This document shows positions 53,504-64,000 of a DNA stretch of 64,000 nucleotides, piece by piece. Where the stretch lies: the NCBI GenBank assembly GCA_004764695.1, contig SMSO01000014.1:4680845-4744844 (forward strand), written 5' to 3'. Under the pieces are notes generated by a model. The model had not been told where the DNA came from, did not search any database, and saw only the letters and a program-made list of their open reading frames with translations. Numbering within the stretch: position 1 is the first letter of the stretch; every line of letters starts with the position of its first letter. The position numbers and the translations under genes were made by a program. Source of the DNA: Schizochytrium sp. TIO01 (taxonomy: Eukaryota; Sar; Bigyra; Thraustochytrida; Thraustochytriidae).

Positions 53504-53773
53504 CCGCATCGTTTCGTAGTCCGCAGGTCGTGAGTCGTGGGCACACCATTCTAATTTGACAGTGAACACGACGACATTCGACCTACTACCAAACTCCATT
53601 TTTGCCAGAAACATTTTATTACTTATTTATTTATTATTTATTTATTCATGTGTTAATCCAAAAATAAAAAAAAGATATCTATATACTAAAAATGATTTTT
53701 AATTTTTTAATGAAAATCAGATTGCCTTACTCACCCACTCAACTTGTTCCTGCGATTGAGCGAGAGATCGCAG

Positions 53774-53828
53774 GCACTCACTCTCTCACTCACTCACTCA
53801 CTCACTCACTCACTCACTCCCTCACTCC
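53774..53828. repeat. (CACT)n microsatellite
   Basis: About twelve CACT/ACTC units, in inverted orientation to the GAGT tract at 53453-53503. Confidence 0.92.
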
Positions 53829-54714
53829 CATCGCACACGTACCTCCGCCCTCGCCTCATCCTGATCACGTTGGCTTTGGGCAACTCACTCGATGACGGCA
53901 GTATTCTGCGGCAGCATTGAACATCGCCAAGGGGCGGGCCATTATTGATGCTTGCTAACAAAAAGTTTAATTGGAAATAAATAAATAAATTACGAAGTGC
54001 TAGCGTACTTGGTAAGGAGGGAGGGTACTTGCACAAGTAAGTAATCATAGTCCAAGTTTTTTTATTTTTATCAAGCAGATTTTACAATGCTCTTCTTCAA
54101 TTAGTTATTAAAAAACAAAGTGTAAGAAAGAGAAGAAAACAGGTAAAAGGTCAATCAATAAAATATTGCAAAAGCCAGACGCTCACATGTGTGTTGTCTC
54201 ACTTGCTCAGGCTATAAAATTCGAGGTCACAGCACCCAGGTAGATCGGAGAGTGAGCAGGTTCAAGCCCAACGCCTACCTTGAGCTTCTTCCCGTGACTC
54301 CTGGATGCAATCAGGCGATCATCATCATCTTCATCTTTAAACTGTCACGACTCAATCTGTCTGCATCTTCAATTTGGTTTGGTTTTTCCAACTAGCTACA
54401 ACTCTCTACACTATTAAGGACCGATTGATCAACGTGTGCATACGGTACCTACTCGCCAATTTGGCAGAGCACAACGCTCTCGTCTCGGCAATTACGACCA
54501 CGTTTGCACGGCGATGATGCTCCTGCTCGATCTACCTCCACCTCATCCATCTTATAAACTAGCAAATCGCACTGGTGCTGCTGGTCTGTTATCGATTCAC
54601 CATTTCTTCAACTTGCGAGCCTTCAGGACAAGCAAAGATCACAATCAATCAATTCATCTTCAATCCAAGTTGGAAACACCAAACAAAATGCACACCCTCT
54701 CTCCTCTGCTTTCA

Positions 54715-54766
54715 CAGCAGCAGCAGCAGCAGCATTAAACAACAGCAGCAGCAACACCACCACCAC
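54715..54766. repeat. CAG/CAA/CAC triplet repeat
   Basis: CAG triplets, a short break, then mixed CAG/CAA and CAC triplets. Confidence 0.88.
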
Positions 54767-55275
54767 TGCTAGCTAGTACCTCGTGGCGTGCTTTATGGCG
54801 ATCGACGCCATGATCCTCGCCATCTACTTCTTCTTCTTCTCACCCCATCCTTGATGACAAATCAAGTCTCTCTCGCTCCTGAACAGCTCTTCCCTCGCCC
54901 GCTCCGCAGCTTCAGCCCCTGAGCAAGCTCGCGAATCGCCCCACCAAATCACCGTTCTGATCTCACATTCTTGTGCATCAATGCTCTCGTCGTGTCCGAG
55001 TTGTCTACTACACTACAATAAACAAGAATAAATTAAAGAGCTGCTCGGCGCTCGATCACTGCAAAATGTGCGCCAGTTCCCACGAGCAGCAGCTCTGCAG
55101 CTTGCTTTCTCAGCCTTCTACGCTTCGATAATCAGTCAGTCAATCAGATCAATCAAGATTGCGATGGGTCGGTCAGTCAAGAAGAGCCTAGCTCCGCGTC
55201 TTCAAGTACCCTCGTCCGAGCCTCGAGCGCGATCTGCGTCAAGAGATCGGCGTCCACCGCGAGCGCGTGAATGCT

Positions 55276-55300
55276 CTCTTTCTTTCTTTCTTTCTTTCTC
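55276..55300. repeat. (CTTT)n microsatellite
   Basis: Six CTTT units followed by further T-rich, CTTT-like sequence to about 55430. Confidence 0.88.
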
Positions 55301-55519
55301 CACGCGCGCCGGTAATCGCACATTCTTTTATTCTGTTGTCTTTGTTTTGCTTTGCTTTCTTTTTCTTTTTCTTTTCTTTTTCTCTTTGTTTTCTTTTGTT
55401 TCCTTTTCCTATTTTCCCTTGATCTTCTCGATTCTCTCACAGCTATAGCTACCTACCACTACGTACAGCTATGGCTACATACAGCTAAGCAGCACGCTGT
55501 ACAGACAGACTGCCATCGC

Positions 55520-55544
55520 GTGAATGAATGAATGAATGAATGAA
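55520..55544. repeat. (GAAT)n microsatellite
   Basis: Five to six GAAT units. Confidence 0.88.
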
Positions 55545-55700
55545 GTGCTTTTCTTTTCAGTTGCGCAGAAAAGCACGTTTTGCGAAACTCTTGATAGCGA
55601 GGAGGATCGAAAACGAATTTGCAAGGCAGGCAGGCAGCCAGCCAGGAAGAGAGAAGGCCTGCCATTCTGCCTATTACAATGAATGTATGTATTGTACGTG

Positions 55701-55722
55701 CTTGCTTGCTTGCTTGCTTGCA
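55701..55722. repeat. (TTGC)5 microsatellite
   Basis: Five TTGC units. Confidence 0.85.
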
Positions 55723-56321
55723 AGATAGGGCTAAAAGCGAAGGAAAAAGAACTTTGAAAGAAGCGCGCTAGGGGTGGGTAGGACTCGCTTAGGTGAGGCT
55801 AGCCGTTCTTATCGCGCTGTCTATCCCAGCAGTTGTAGAGTTTCCGCTTTCTCCAAATGTGATCCTTTCTTCTTATCACGATTGCTCTATTCGTCTCGAG
55901 TTCTGAGCCTCTCGATGACGATGGTGAGCATGACGATAACGGCGATGCTGTCATTGCTGCTGCTGCTGCTGATGATGCTGATGATGGTGGTGGCGGGTCC
56001 TAGGCCATCTCCAGCTACGCGTTTCTTGCTTCGGTGTATCAGCCAGCTCGGCTTCTGTCGGCGAACTGAGCTGTCCTTCTCGACGAATCGCTATCCTCCG
56101 CAAAAGTTCTGCCAAAGGTTTGTTCCATTTCGAACTAAAAACAATCGATGAAAGAAAGTAAATGATTTTACATTTAAAATAGGAAAAAGAGGTAAATAGA
56201 CACTTAGCTAAGAAAAACAGGCTTTAAAGTAAACATAAAACAAATAAAACGATGATTGATTGATCTGCAAAAGCAAGAAGGAAAGACTGACTGCCTGCTG
56301 CAAATTGCTGTTGACCTGAAT

Positions 56322-56353
56322 GCAAATGAATGAATGAATGAATGAATGAATGA
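56322..56353. repeat. (AATG)n microsatellite
   Basis: Seven to eight AATG units. Confidence 0.88.
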
Positions 56354-57165
56354 TCTCGTACTCTACGACACTTCGGCGGCCTCTGTAGATCGCTCGCCTG
56401 CTCCCTCTCTCCCTCGCTCCGTCCCCTCTGAGCGAAGCAAATAAAGGAGCCACAGGCAAATTGTCCATCTTTCTGTGGATAGATCAATCGCACACACATT
56501 CGTTCGTTTGCTACCTACTTTCAGTACCTGAAATTGAAACTAGAATAGGTAATTCGAGGCAATCTTGCACATATACATATATATATTTACATAAATAATC
56601 CCAAAGACAGGAGCCGCACTTTCCTACGATTGATTTTTTAATTTATTAACCTTTTTAAAACTAATTTAATTTGAGAAGTAAATGAAAAAGAAGAAAAGAA
56701 ACACCTCCTGCTACTAAAAGTTCCTCTTGTGACGAGTCTTCGTCCATAACACAACACACATAACAAATTGATTGAGAAACAAAGGAAACAAGCAGAGGAA
56801 GCTCCTACTAGCAGCGGTAAGGGACTCTTACGCCGGCAAGTTAGGGGAACGTGGGGAACTCAGTCTGCACATCCGGAGGTGGCCAACTCAGCGTCCTGCG
56901 CCTCCTCTGTGACTGGGTACACTGTAAATTTTTTATTCACAAAGGGGTGTGCTCTCCCCAGTGCGTAACTTCCCACACTCTGATTGTTAAAAAGGTACTT
57001 CCTCAGAGGTTCTGCAGAAAATACTCCCGCTACAGGCCAATGTTTGTTAACATCAATACAACAGACGAAAGTATTTGTCGAGAGTACACAGTGATAGAGG
57101 GGGAGAGGGAGTGAGGGAAGCTGTGGGAGTGATTTTGAGAGGAGAAAGGTGAGAAAGATATAGGA

Positions 57166-57175
57166 TATATTTATA
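57166..57175 (+). promoter_or_regulatory. Possible TATA element of the cofilin gene
   Basis: TATATTTATA lies 158 bp upstream of the inferred cofilin ATG (57334), after a purine-rich tract. Placement fits a core promoter with a 5' UTR of roughly 100-130 nt, but this rests on position and sequence alone. Confidence 0.3.
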
Positions 57176-57333
57176 GACAGAGTGGTTGAGAGGAGAGGCG
57201 TTGGTATCTGTGTGGTTCTCCTCTCATCTTCCACTGGGACAAAGTCTTCCTCATGCTTCGAAGTCGTGCAGACCCACTACTACATTTGAATTCTACTTTC
57301 GTCTCTTCTTGACACCACTTCTATCTTGACACC

Positions 57334-58869
57334 ATGGTACGTTCACGGTCACTGAGGCCTCCGTGCAGGCTTTCTGCCTCAGCTGGTTGATACCTTCTTT
57401 ACCTCCGCGTTTGGTCCTGCGTATGTATCCATCTGTCGATGCGCCTCGTCGATTGTTCGATCGATTGATTGATCCATTCTTCTCTTGAGAGGGTTTTGTT
57501 CATTTTCGCTCACTCTTCTTGCGAGAGAGAGAGAGAGAGAGAGGTGGATCCTGTTCCTCTTCTGAAGACTCGCTGAGACGCTTCTTCTCCTGGTCCTTCC
57601 CTGGCAATGCCCGTGGCTAGCCTCTCCCAGGCTATCGTCCGTCTTTGTGTGCGTCTTCGACTTTCTGTGAATGATGGAATCGATTGATTGAGCTGTAAAT
57701 GTTTTCGTTTTTTAACATTGTGGATTGAGAAGATCAATCTCTCATAGAGAATAGATATATACATTATACTATGTGTATGTATATATATACCTATGAGAGA
57801 TAGATACATTCGCTTCTCTGTGCTTCTCTTTCTGTTTGTCTTCTTCTGTGTGTGGCACTGCTCACGAAGCAAGGGGAGGCGAACGTATGCGATGCCGGAG
57901 GCAAGCTGCCACACTGCAGCTTTCATAGCGGAGAAAGGAGTCGCTGTCAAGCAGGCGGTTCGAGTCGGTCCAGACTGGCAGTTTCTTCTTCATCAATCTT
58001 TTGCTCTTTCTTACATGCGTTGTGACGTACTATTATATGTATATGCATGTATGAATGTCCGCCTCCTACAAGGCAAGTCAAGTTAGAATCTGCCTGATGG
58101 GACCCGATGGGACCGGCGTCTTCTGTTGGAGATAGAAGGAAGGCCTTGTGCCTATCTTTTATAGACCATGAGGACTTGACGCTTCATCAGTAAAGTTTGT
58201 GTAAACGCTCATGCAATTGTAGAGAGCCAGGGGACGACAACGAGGGACTGCTGATATGGCGCGCGATTAGGAGAGAAGATGGCAACTATTATATAACGCT
58301 TAAAGAAAGAAAACCCGAGGCAGTGTGACGAATATGAGAATAAATGTTGATTGATGACTAACCTGCCGTGAATCTATAAACTGTAACCTCTACTTTGTGT
58401 TTCGGGTGTTTGATGTTGGTTGATTTTAAAATCACAGTCGGGCATCCAGTGCGAGGACAACTGTGTGACGGAGTTCAACAGGTTTAAGCTCCAGAACAGC
58501 CAGAAGGGCGAGAAGCGCCGCTACCTTATCTTCCGCATTCAGGACGAGAAGATCGTGCTCACCAAGGAGGGCCACGAGGACGAGACCTGGGGCGACTTCC
58601 TCGAGGCTCTCTCTGAGGTTGACAACGATGGTGCCTACGGTATCTTTGACTTCCACTGCAGAACCGACGACGACCGTATTCTCATGAAGGTTCTCTTTGT
58701 TGCCTGGAGCCCGGACACCCTCCCGGTCAAGCCCAAGATGCTTTACTCTTCTTCCCGTGAGCAGTTCAAGTCTGAGCTCGGCTCCGGTATCGCCTACTCT
58801 ATCCAGGCCACCGACATCTCTGACCTCGACGAGGAGGAGATCACCGAGATGGTCAAGAAGGGCCGCTAA
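57334..58869 (+). CDS. Cofilin / actin-depolymerising factor
   Basis: ADF/cofilin binds and severs actin filaments and returns ADP-actin monomers to the pool. Exon 2 (58438-58869) encodes nearly the whole protein: SGIQCEDNCVTEFNRFKLQ at the N-terminus, RYLIFRIQDEKIVL, GAYGIFDFHC, and the actin-binding segment PVKPKMLYSSSREQFKSELG, ending in TAA. It has no ATG at its start. The only well-placed partner is the ATG at 57334-57336, directly followed by a GTACGT donor, so exon 1 coding is just the initiator codon, as known for cofilin genes in other eukaryotes. Spliced length is 144 aa, normal for the family, and the resulting N-terminus (Met-Ser-Gly) matches family style. Codons are strongly C/G-ending, suggesting high expression. 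Confidence 0.92.
57337..58437 (+). other. Cofilin intron 1 (1101 nt, after the start codon)
   Basis: Donor GTACGT at 57337, branch-like GACTAAC at 58356-58362, acceptor AATCACAG ending at 58437. It is phase 0, directly after ATG. It contains a (GA)n run (57522-57544), a TA-rich stretch near 57780 and short open frames on both strands with no recognisable content. A long first intron next to the start codon may carry enhancer or expression-boosting signals, as in other highly expressed genes; this is inference. Confidence 0.85.
57522..57544. repeat. (GA)n dinucleotide repeat in cofilin intron
   Basis: About eleven GA units within the intron. Confidence 0.88.
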
Positions 58870-59943
58870 ACGTGGTCATGACCCCTGCCCATATGCTATA
58901 TGCACCACGTTGCGTTGAAAAGATTGTGATTACAATAACAACAACAGCCACAGCACACTGTTGTCGCCGTCGCCGTTAGTTTCTTTTCGCAGTGTTTTTA
59001 TGCTTGCCTTTCGTCAACACTTGAACAAACACATTGATTGCAAAATCACCTAAAAAGCATTTCAATTTCTCATAAATCTGTTGTTTTTGTCGTTGTTATA
59101 TATTTCTTTGCTCATTCTGCACTCTTTTATCATTTTCCTCTGCCTCTTTCCTTTCCTTTCGCGAAGTCGCCGTCTATATACAACTTCCTCTGGTGGTGCG
59201 ACCCCAGCTTCTACCTCGACAGCATACTCATTATCCAATTTCCAAAGATCTGATTTGCTTCGTTCATGTGAGAAAGTTGTTCTGATTCAAATTTGGTTTA
59301 GACAAGACAAGTGCTTGATGCTCTACTCTAGAGATCGCGGATTGCTGTTCATGTATCTGTGATAATTGATAAAGTGATTTGGTTGCAATGAGGGTCAGTC
59401 ATTACGACGAGGTTTTTTACTTAAGCCAAACGATTTCACCTCATCACCTCTGACTGGGTTTGACTGCGATTTTTTCATAAATAATGTACACGTTCCTAAC
59501 CCAGCTTTCTTATATTCGCGCAACCTAACGAATTGGGTGTATCTCTGTCTTACTGGTCAGGTATTAAATAAATTAAAAGAAAGCTATGTAGCGATCACCG
59601 GTCTCCACTGTGAACACCTCAAATTCCTGTTATGGAGAAATGGTTGACAGAATCCCGCTTCTGAAAATTGGCATCAAGAATTGTATTTCCTACTTCATGC
59701 CACAGACGCGATACTCTGCCAAATTGCTTTTGCGCGGCTGGGTGCATCATCAGCAGGTGAAACGCTCCAAGTCTTTTGACCATTCTATTAACTAGCTCTG
59801 TATTTCACTGAGCAAATGCACCGGCTAGTTGTCCTTACTTTTATTTAATACATCATGTCATCGTAAAACCCTGAGCCGTCATTGAGGTGCAAAGAGTTCG
59901 AGGCTTGTTCATCGACCCAGTAGTGGAGCGGTCACTAAATTAC

Positions 59944-59966
59944 AAGCAAGCAAGCAAGCAAGCGAG
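59944..59966. repeat. (AAGC)n microsatellite
   Basis: Five AAGC units, then a GAGC variant. Confidence 0.85.
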
Positions 59967-59997
59967 CGAACCTTCAGACAGGCACCTGATATTATGG

Positions 59998-60034
59998 TTG
60001 TTGTCGTTGTCATTGTCATTGTCATTGTCGTTGT
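59998..60034. repeat. (TTGTCA/TTGTCG)n hexanucleotide repeat
   Basis: Six hexamers, TTGTCG at each end and TTGTCA in the middle. Confidence 0.88.
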
Positions 60035-61691
60035 ACCCCTTCGTATGTGCAGCCATGATCTCTATAGTACTAGGCATTGCTGGGATCGCCGTTGAGGGCA
60101 GTTGGCACTACCTTAAGGTGACTTAGGTGCAGCTATTGGATGGAGGGAGAATATATAGATGTTGTGACGAAAGGCCTCTCATTGGCAGGCGGCGGCGGTG
60201 CCTTGTTGATCAGTACTTACTACCGTGTGCTGCGAGCTCCAAGTCCCTTTGCAAAGGTTGAAAATTCGTTGTTGTTTGCTCTTCGATTTCTTTTTCATTT
60301 CTCTAAAACAGCGCTTACCATACATACATATCATTCATTCATTCACTTTGAGTGTTTTTTTGTTTCGACAAACGAAACAATTTTACTTTTTTCCTGTTAT
60401 TGAAAGCAGGAAGAAAAGGTCTCATGTATTTGCGCCATCAAACGAAAAGAGTTGTTTCCAGCAACCCTGTGAACGGCTTGCAAGCAGGAGAGGATGCCCA
60501 TGCTTGCACTCACTCACTCCATCCTACACCCTGTGACCGGCCTGTTTCGTGGCCAGCCTCAGCATCGACAGCGCTAGATAGGTCATGAACACCATTAAGG
60601 CGACACAGCGACAAAGAAACGAACTCACTAATGAAACAACCAACACCTATTAGTGTTGCAGGTAGACAGGTGCTACGTGGCTACTTTGGGGTCGAGCGGA
60701 TGTAAAGTCTACTGTAGATTGCAGAGCACAAAGTGCGTTTTAAAAGTGCTCTATAGTATCTTGCGGCTTGCAAGTGAGGTATAGACGTTATAGGCTATAG
60801 TGGCGGCAGGAGAGGCGAATGCTAGTAGCGTCAGGGAATGAAGGATGAATAGAAAAAATTGTTAATTTATTTTAAGACAGAGGAATACCGAGTGATCGTG
60901 TGTGAGCGGTAAAGCAAGAAGCCCGGGCAACCTCTTGCCAAACGCGAGCTAGGGAAATCGAAATAGCATTGGAGCTTCTCTCAAAGGCACCGCTCTCTGC
61001 TTTCCCACGTGGCTCCGAGCCTCTGTCTCGGTCGTGCCTCATTCACCTCTTTTCCTCTGGGCTCTCCGGAAAAAGAGAGGAAAAATAACGAGAAAGAAAA
61101 GAGGAAATACAGGAATAAATACATACATACATACAAACAAAGAAACAAACAAACTGAGAAAAGCGCTCTCTAACAGAGCTCTTTTCGACGCAGACAAACA
61201 AGCGCTTCGGTTGATCGTGGGGCTCGAGGACGCTATTGAGGTCCTTGAGAGGAGCCAGGCGTCCCTTTGGGTTAGGAAAGGATCTGGCAGTAGACTCTAC
61301 AGGTATCAGAAGAGGAAAAGCAGTCCTTGGCACCAGTGCCAGGTGGCCTCTTTCTTTTCCGAAGATCTTGCCTTTTCACAGCATCAACCCTGCGTCAGGT
61401 GGAGTTTCTTTGGACAAGTGCCGTCTTTCAGGCAGCGTAGATAAAGTGTTCTTCGAGTCGTGTGTGTAGGAGTCTCGAGTGCTACATTTTCTAGTGTTTC
61501 TGTTCTTGTCTATTTTGGTTGCAAATAACTTGCTACTCTGTGGAGCAGAAGGTGAAATTGCAAGTGCAACCTATTCAAGTGGGTCTTGTGAATCTTGAAG
61601 CTCTACACAGCCGAAAAACTTAATTTCTTTGAGAAACTTGTAGATCTCAAACAGTTCCTTTTGCAAGACAAATAACACCCTTTTAGGCACA

Positions 61692-62852
61692 ATGATGAAC
61701 AAGGATGAAGCCCTCAGGGCACGGCAAATTGGCCACAAATACCTGTCAGAAGGAAACTATGAGAAGGCTATCAAGTTTCTTGAAAAGAGTGTGAGCATGT
61801 TCGATTCACCAGAAGCACGTGCGCTCTTAGCAAAGGCAAAACGAGGCCCTGACTCCAGTACAAACGCGAGTAGTGGGGCGAGCACCGCTAACAGTAGCAC
61901 CGGGGGATTTAGACGCCGCACAAACGCAAGTAGTGCTACCTCCTCGTCGTCGTCTTCAACTTCAAGTACTAGCGCACCCCAGGATACACGGCCATACACT
62001 GCAGAGCAGGTGCGCGTTGTGAAGGAAATTACTCGATGCAAGGACTTGTACACAATGCTTGGTGTTGAACGTTCAGCAACGGCGGTTGAAATCAAAAAGG
62101 CTTATCGTAAACGCGCAATTAAGGTGCACCCTGATAAAAACAGTGCGCCTGGTGCGGATGAAGCATTCAAGAGCATCAATAGGGCTTTTAGCATCCTTAG
62201 CGATGGCCAGAAAAGATCTGAATACGATACCTATGGCGAAACTTCAGACAACCCAGCGCAGTATGCCAGAAGACAACACGCTGATGATTTTGATCCAACT
62301 GACATTTTTCGGGAAGTATTTGGTGCCCAATTTGGTGGGGGTATGGGCGGTCCTGGCGTTCGCATGTACCATTTTGGACCCGGAGGTTTTCAGCGACAAG
62401 GTGCACGAGGGCAGGCTACCAACGCAGATCGGGCAGCTGGATTCTTGCAGATCCTTCCCATTCTTATTCTCTTTCTTTTGAGCTTTATTTCCCTTCCCCA
62501 AGCAAATGAGGGCACTTTTTCATTCAAGGCGACTACGCGCTTCCCAATTTACCACAAGACGGCAGAACCACACATCTATCCGGATATACCATTTTACGTA
62601 TCGCAGGATACACACAAGCGATGGCGTATGGATCCCCGCATGCGTTTTCATGTTGAACAGGATGTTATGCAAAATTACCATTCGCACTTGGAAAACCAGT
62701 GTCGTACGGACAAGAAAGACTACCGCCGGAGGAAGCTGGCTTCAATGGACCCAGCCAGCTGTGTGGAGCTTCAGAACATAAAAGATTTTATGCTTCAGAA
62801 AACTTCCAACAGCCGCATGAGCGGCAAGCGGCGAGTACAGTCTGATCCCTAA
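61692..62852 (+). CDS. DNAJB12/DNAJB14-type ER-membrane J-domain protein
   Basis: These tail-proximal-anchored Hsp40s sit in the ER membrane with the J domain in the cytosol, where they recruit Hsp70 for membrane-protein folding and ERAD. The 386-aa protein follows the family layout closely. An N-terminal helical repeat ([31 protein letters not shown]) comes first, then a Ser/Thr-rich linker (about 55-95) and [12 protein letters not shown]. The J domain begins at DLYTMLGV, with HPD at 146-148. A Gly/Phe-rich region follows ([19 protein letters not shown]), then one membrane span at about 248-268 ([20 protein letters not shown]) and a C-terminal DUF1977-like part ([27 protein letters not shown]). 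The start is the ATG at 61692; a second ATG follows directly. Single exon, TAA stop. Confidence 0.93.
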   Translation: MMNKDEALRARQIGHKYLSEGNYEKAIKFLEKSVSMFDSPEARALLAKAKRGPDSSTNASSGASTANSSTGGFRRRTNASSATSSSSSSTSSTSAPQDTRPYTAEQVRVVKEITRCKDLYTMLGVERSATAVEIKKAYRKRAIKVHPDKNSAPGADEAFKSINRAFSILSDGQKRSEYDTYGETSDNPAQYARRQHADDFDPTDIFREVFGAQFGGGMGGPGVRMYHFGPGGFQRQGARGQATNADRAAGFLQILPILILFLLSFISLPQANEGTFSFKATTRFPIYHKTAEPHIYPDIPFYVSQDTHKRWRMDPRMRFHVEQDVMQNYHSHLENQCRTDKKDYRRRKLASMDPASCVELQNIKDFMLQKTSNSRMSGKRRVQSDP

Positions 62853-63687
62853 ATGATGCAATTGGCTCTTCTCCTTTGTTTCTGAGATTTTTGGTTCCCA
62901 TTCTCCTCAATGTCTTTGTGTTGGTCCTTCTTTGGCCGTTGCAAGTTTTCTCGATTTAGTGTTTTCTGTGACTGAAAAACAAACAAACTAGATTAACATA
63001 ACGAGTGCGGGAAAAGTTAAATGCTTGTCCCCTGCTTGTTGTTGTGAAGGTAGAGGAGGGAGGGCTGTTGAATACCACCCACTAATTTACCCCAAGTATA
63101 AACGATAATGTGTGCATCGCGCGAGGAGCGCTGATTCCCCCCCTTCTCTTTTAGATTCCTTGCTGTGTTCGTTGTTGTTTATTTGATTTCAGTAATTCTT
63201 TTCATCGACACTTTTGCATTTAGACTAGCTGCATCTATTGATGTGTTTCTGACTTCTATTACGTAGATCGTTATCCCCACGACTGAGAGGATACTTATAT
63301 ATACCTAGTACAACATTATGTGTGACAGAAGTTTCAATCTGCACCATATAGCGATTAGAAAGAACTCACACTTCTTTTCCAAAGGTAAAGTAAAAACGAA
63401 GGTGATAGTGTAATCAGCTAAATTTTCATACTCGATCAAATCTTGCTCGAATATTATTACTTCAACGTGTAGCAATGTACAATCATACTTCCTTTAAACT
63501 CTATCATACTTTAGAATATTAAGTTCATTGATAAGCTTGATTTCTAATCATGTTCTGCAATGACCCAGAATTTGAACTGGATTGTACAATGGTGGTAGAT
63601 CTTTGAGTTCGGTTACATTCGACCAGGTAATGCTCAAGTCCCGGCAACACAACATGTTTATTTTAAAACTCGTTTCCTCCCTCCAAA
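62853..63687. other. Convergent intergenic region (DnaJ / FMN reductase)
   Basis: 835 bp between two stop codons, AT-rich, presumably both 3' UTRs. No repeat or ORF of note. Confidence 0.6.
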
Positions 63688-64000
63688 TCATTTCTTGCCC
63701 GGCGCATTTCGCTGTGCAGGGTTGGACTTGAATGCAGCACTACTAAGGTCAACCTTTTCACGCTGCGATTTAGTTGCTTCAGACCACCACTCAAGCTGGT
63801 CAAAACCACGGCCGCTATATCCTGCCCATTGGTTTTCATCTACCTCAGGGAGCAGCGTGCCATCAGTATCCAACACTTTGTGTGCTTGCGGCACAAGGAT
63901 TTGAGCAGAAACAGAGAGGCATCCGAGTTCACCAAGATAGGTTCTCATGTTAACAGCAGCGCGAGCGCCGCCCCATTGACCCATAGAGTAGGCCACGATA
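63688..64000 (-). CDS. NADPH-dependent FMN reductase-like flavoprotein, C-terminal part
   Basis: The minus-strand frame is open from the right edge to a TGA at 63688, giving about 104 C-terminal residues. The visible part begins IVAYSMGQWGGARAAVNMRTYLGELGCLSVSAQILVP. The SMGQWGGARAA turn and the following helix are typical of the flavodoxin-fold NADPH-dependent FMN reductase family, which reduces FMN or quinones with NAD(P)H. A family-typical tail (FDQLEWWSEATKSQREK) follows, then a basic end, NPAQRNAPGKK. The N-terminal FMN-binding half lies outside the window. The gene is complete on its 3' side and convergent with the DnaJ gene. Family assignment is good; the physiological substrate is unknown. 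Confidence 0.85.
   Translation of the reverse strand, partial: IVAYSMGQWGGARAAVNMRTYLGELGCLSVSAQILVPQAHKVLDTDGTLLPEVDENQWAGYSGRGFDQLEWWSEATKSQREKVDLSSAAFKSNPAQRNAPGKK

Larger units (their letters stand above)
48999..53773. other. Gene-poor region after the Arl-like GTPase gene
   Basis: Mostly unique sequence, AT-rich at 50120-50260 and 51960-52110. No recognisable protein. Small frames such as 49397-49651 (plus) have no domain. It contains a 27-nt poly(A) run (52083-52109), a speculative tail-anchored mini-gene (52398-53144) and a GAGT tract (53453-53503). Confidence 0.55.
53829..57333. other. Gene-poor region upstream of cofilin, no gene recognised
   Basis: Repeats of the same kinds as in the large desert: CAG/CAC triplets (54715-54766), CTTT (55276-55300), GAAT (55520-55544), TTGC (55701-55722), CTG/GAT (55955-55990) and AATG (56322-56353). 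AT-rich DNA lies at 56560-56700. The last 300 bp should contain the cofilin promoter and 5' UTR. Confidence 0.55.
58870..61691. other. Gene-poor region between cofilin and the DnaJ gene
   Basis: 2.8 kb holding the cofilin 3' UTR, AAGC units (59944-59966), a TTGTCA hexamer tract (59998-60034), CATA/CAAA units (61119-61155) and unique DNA. Short frames exist (60055-60126 and 60140-60403 plus; 61034-61444 plus) but none is recognisable. The final part should contain the DnaJ promoter. Confidence 0.55.

Noticed and set aside
54240-54262. tRNA B-box-like GGTTCAAGCCC
   Set aside because: Flanking bases cannot form the T-arm or acceptor stem. Similar motifs near 23620 and 57958 fail in the same way, so no tRNA is called.
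59887-60403. Two adjoining short frames (ending near 60126 and starting at 60140) with hydrophobic segments
   Set aside because: The first runs through AAGC and TTGTCA repeats, the frames differ, and the gap of some 15 nt between a GTGACT and a GTGCAG is too short for an intron.

Overview
This window is nuclear DNA of a eukaryote with large intergenic spaces, most likely a unicellular protist. Evidence: canonical GT-AG introns with a CTAAC branch-site motif, long monocistronic genes in either orientation, and eukaryote-only products (TFIIE beta, DNA-PKcs, cofilin, an Arf/Arl GTPase, a DNAJB12/14-type ER J-protein). TAA, TAG and TGA all end genes, so the code is standard. Few introns, GC-ending codons in the two genes likely to be highly expressed (acetyl-CoA synthetase, cofilin) and dense microsatellites between genes would fit a stramenopile such as a labyrinthulomycete, but that placement is a guess.

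Layout. 1-429: N-terminus of acetyl-CoA synthetase on the minus strand, running off the left edge. 430-22191: a 21.8-kb stretch with no recognisable gene, filled with microsatellites of almost every tetranucleotide type, a 430-bp perfect (CTTTA)86 array, a 12-bp minisatellite and several inverted repeats, including a 36-bp perfect palindrome. 22192-48998: the gene-rich core: SDR epimerase (+), TFIIE beta (-), an intronless 14-kb DNA-PKcs gene (+), an RraA-like protein (-), a PH/ubiquitin-like coiled-coil protein with an apparent 1-base frameshift (+), a coiled-coil protein (-), and an Arl-like GTPase with an N-terminal multi-pass membrane region (+, one intron). 48999-57333: a second gene-poor, repeat-bearing stretch. 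57334-58869: cofilin, whose first coding exon is only the ATG, followed by a 1.1-kb intron. 58870-61691: gene-poor. 61692-62852: DNAJB12/14-like chaperone. 63688-64000: C-terminus of an NADPH-dependent FMN reductase (-), running off the right edge.

The genes do not form a pathway. Divergent pairs (TFIIE beta/DNA-PKcs, RraA/PH protein, coiled-coil/Arl GTPase) probably share bidirectional promoter regions. The TFIIE beta/DNA-PKcs spacer holds a GC-rich island bounded by an 11-bp inverted repeat that could be a structured RNA. No rRNA, convincing tRNA, transposon ORF or CRISPR array was seen.
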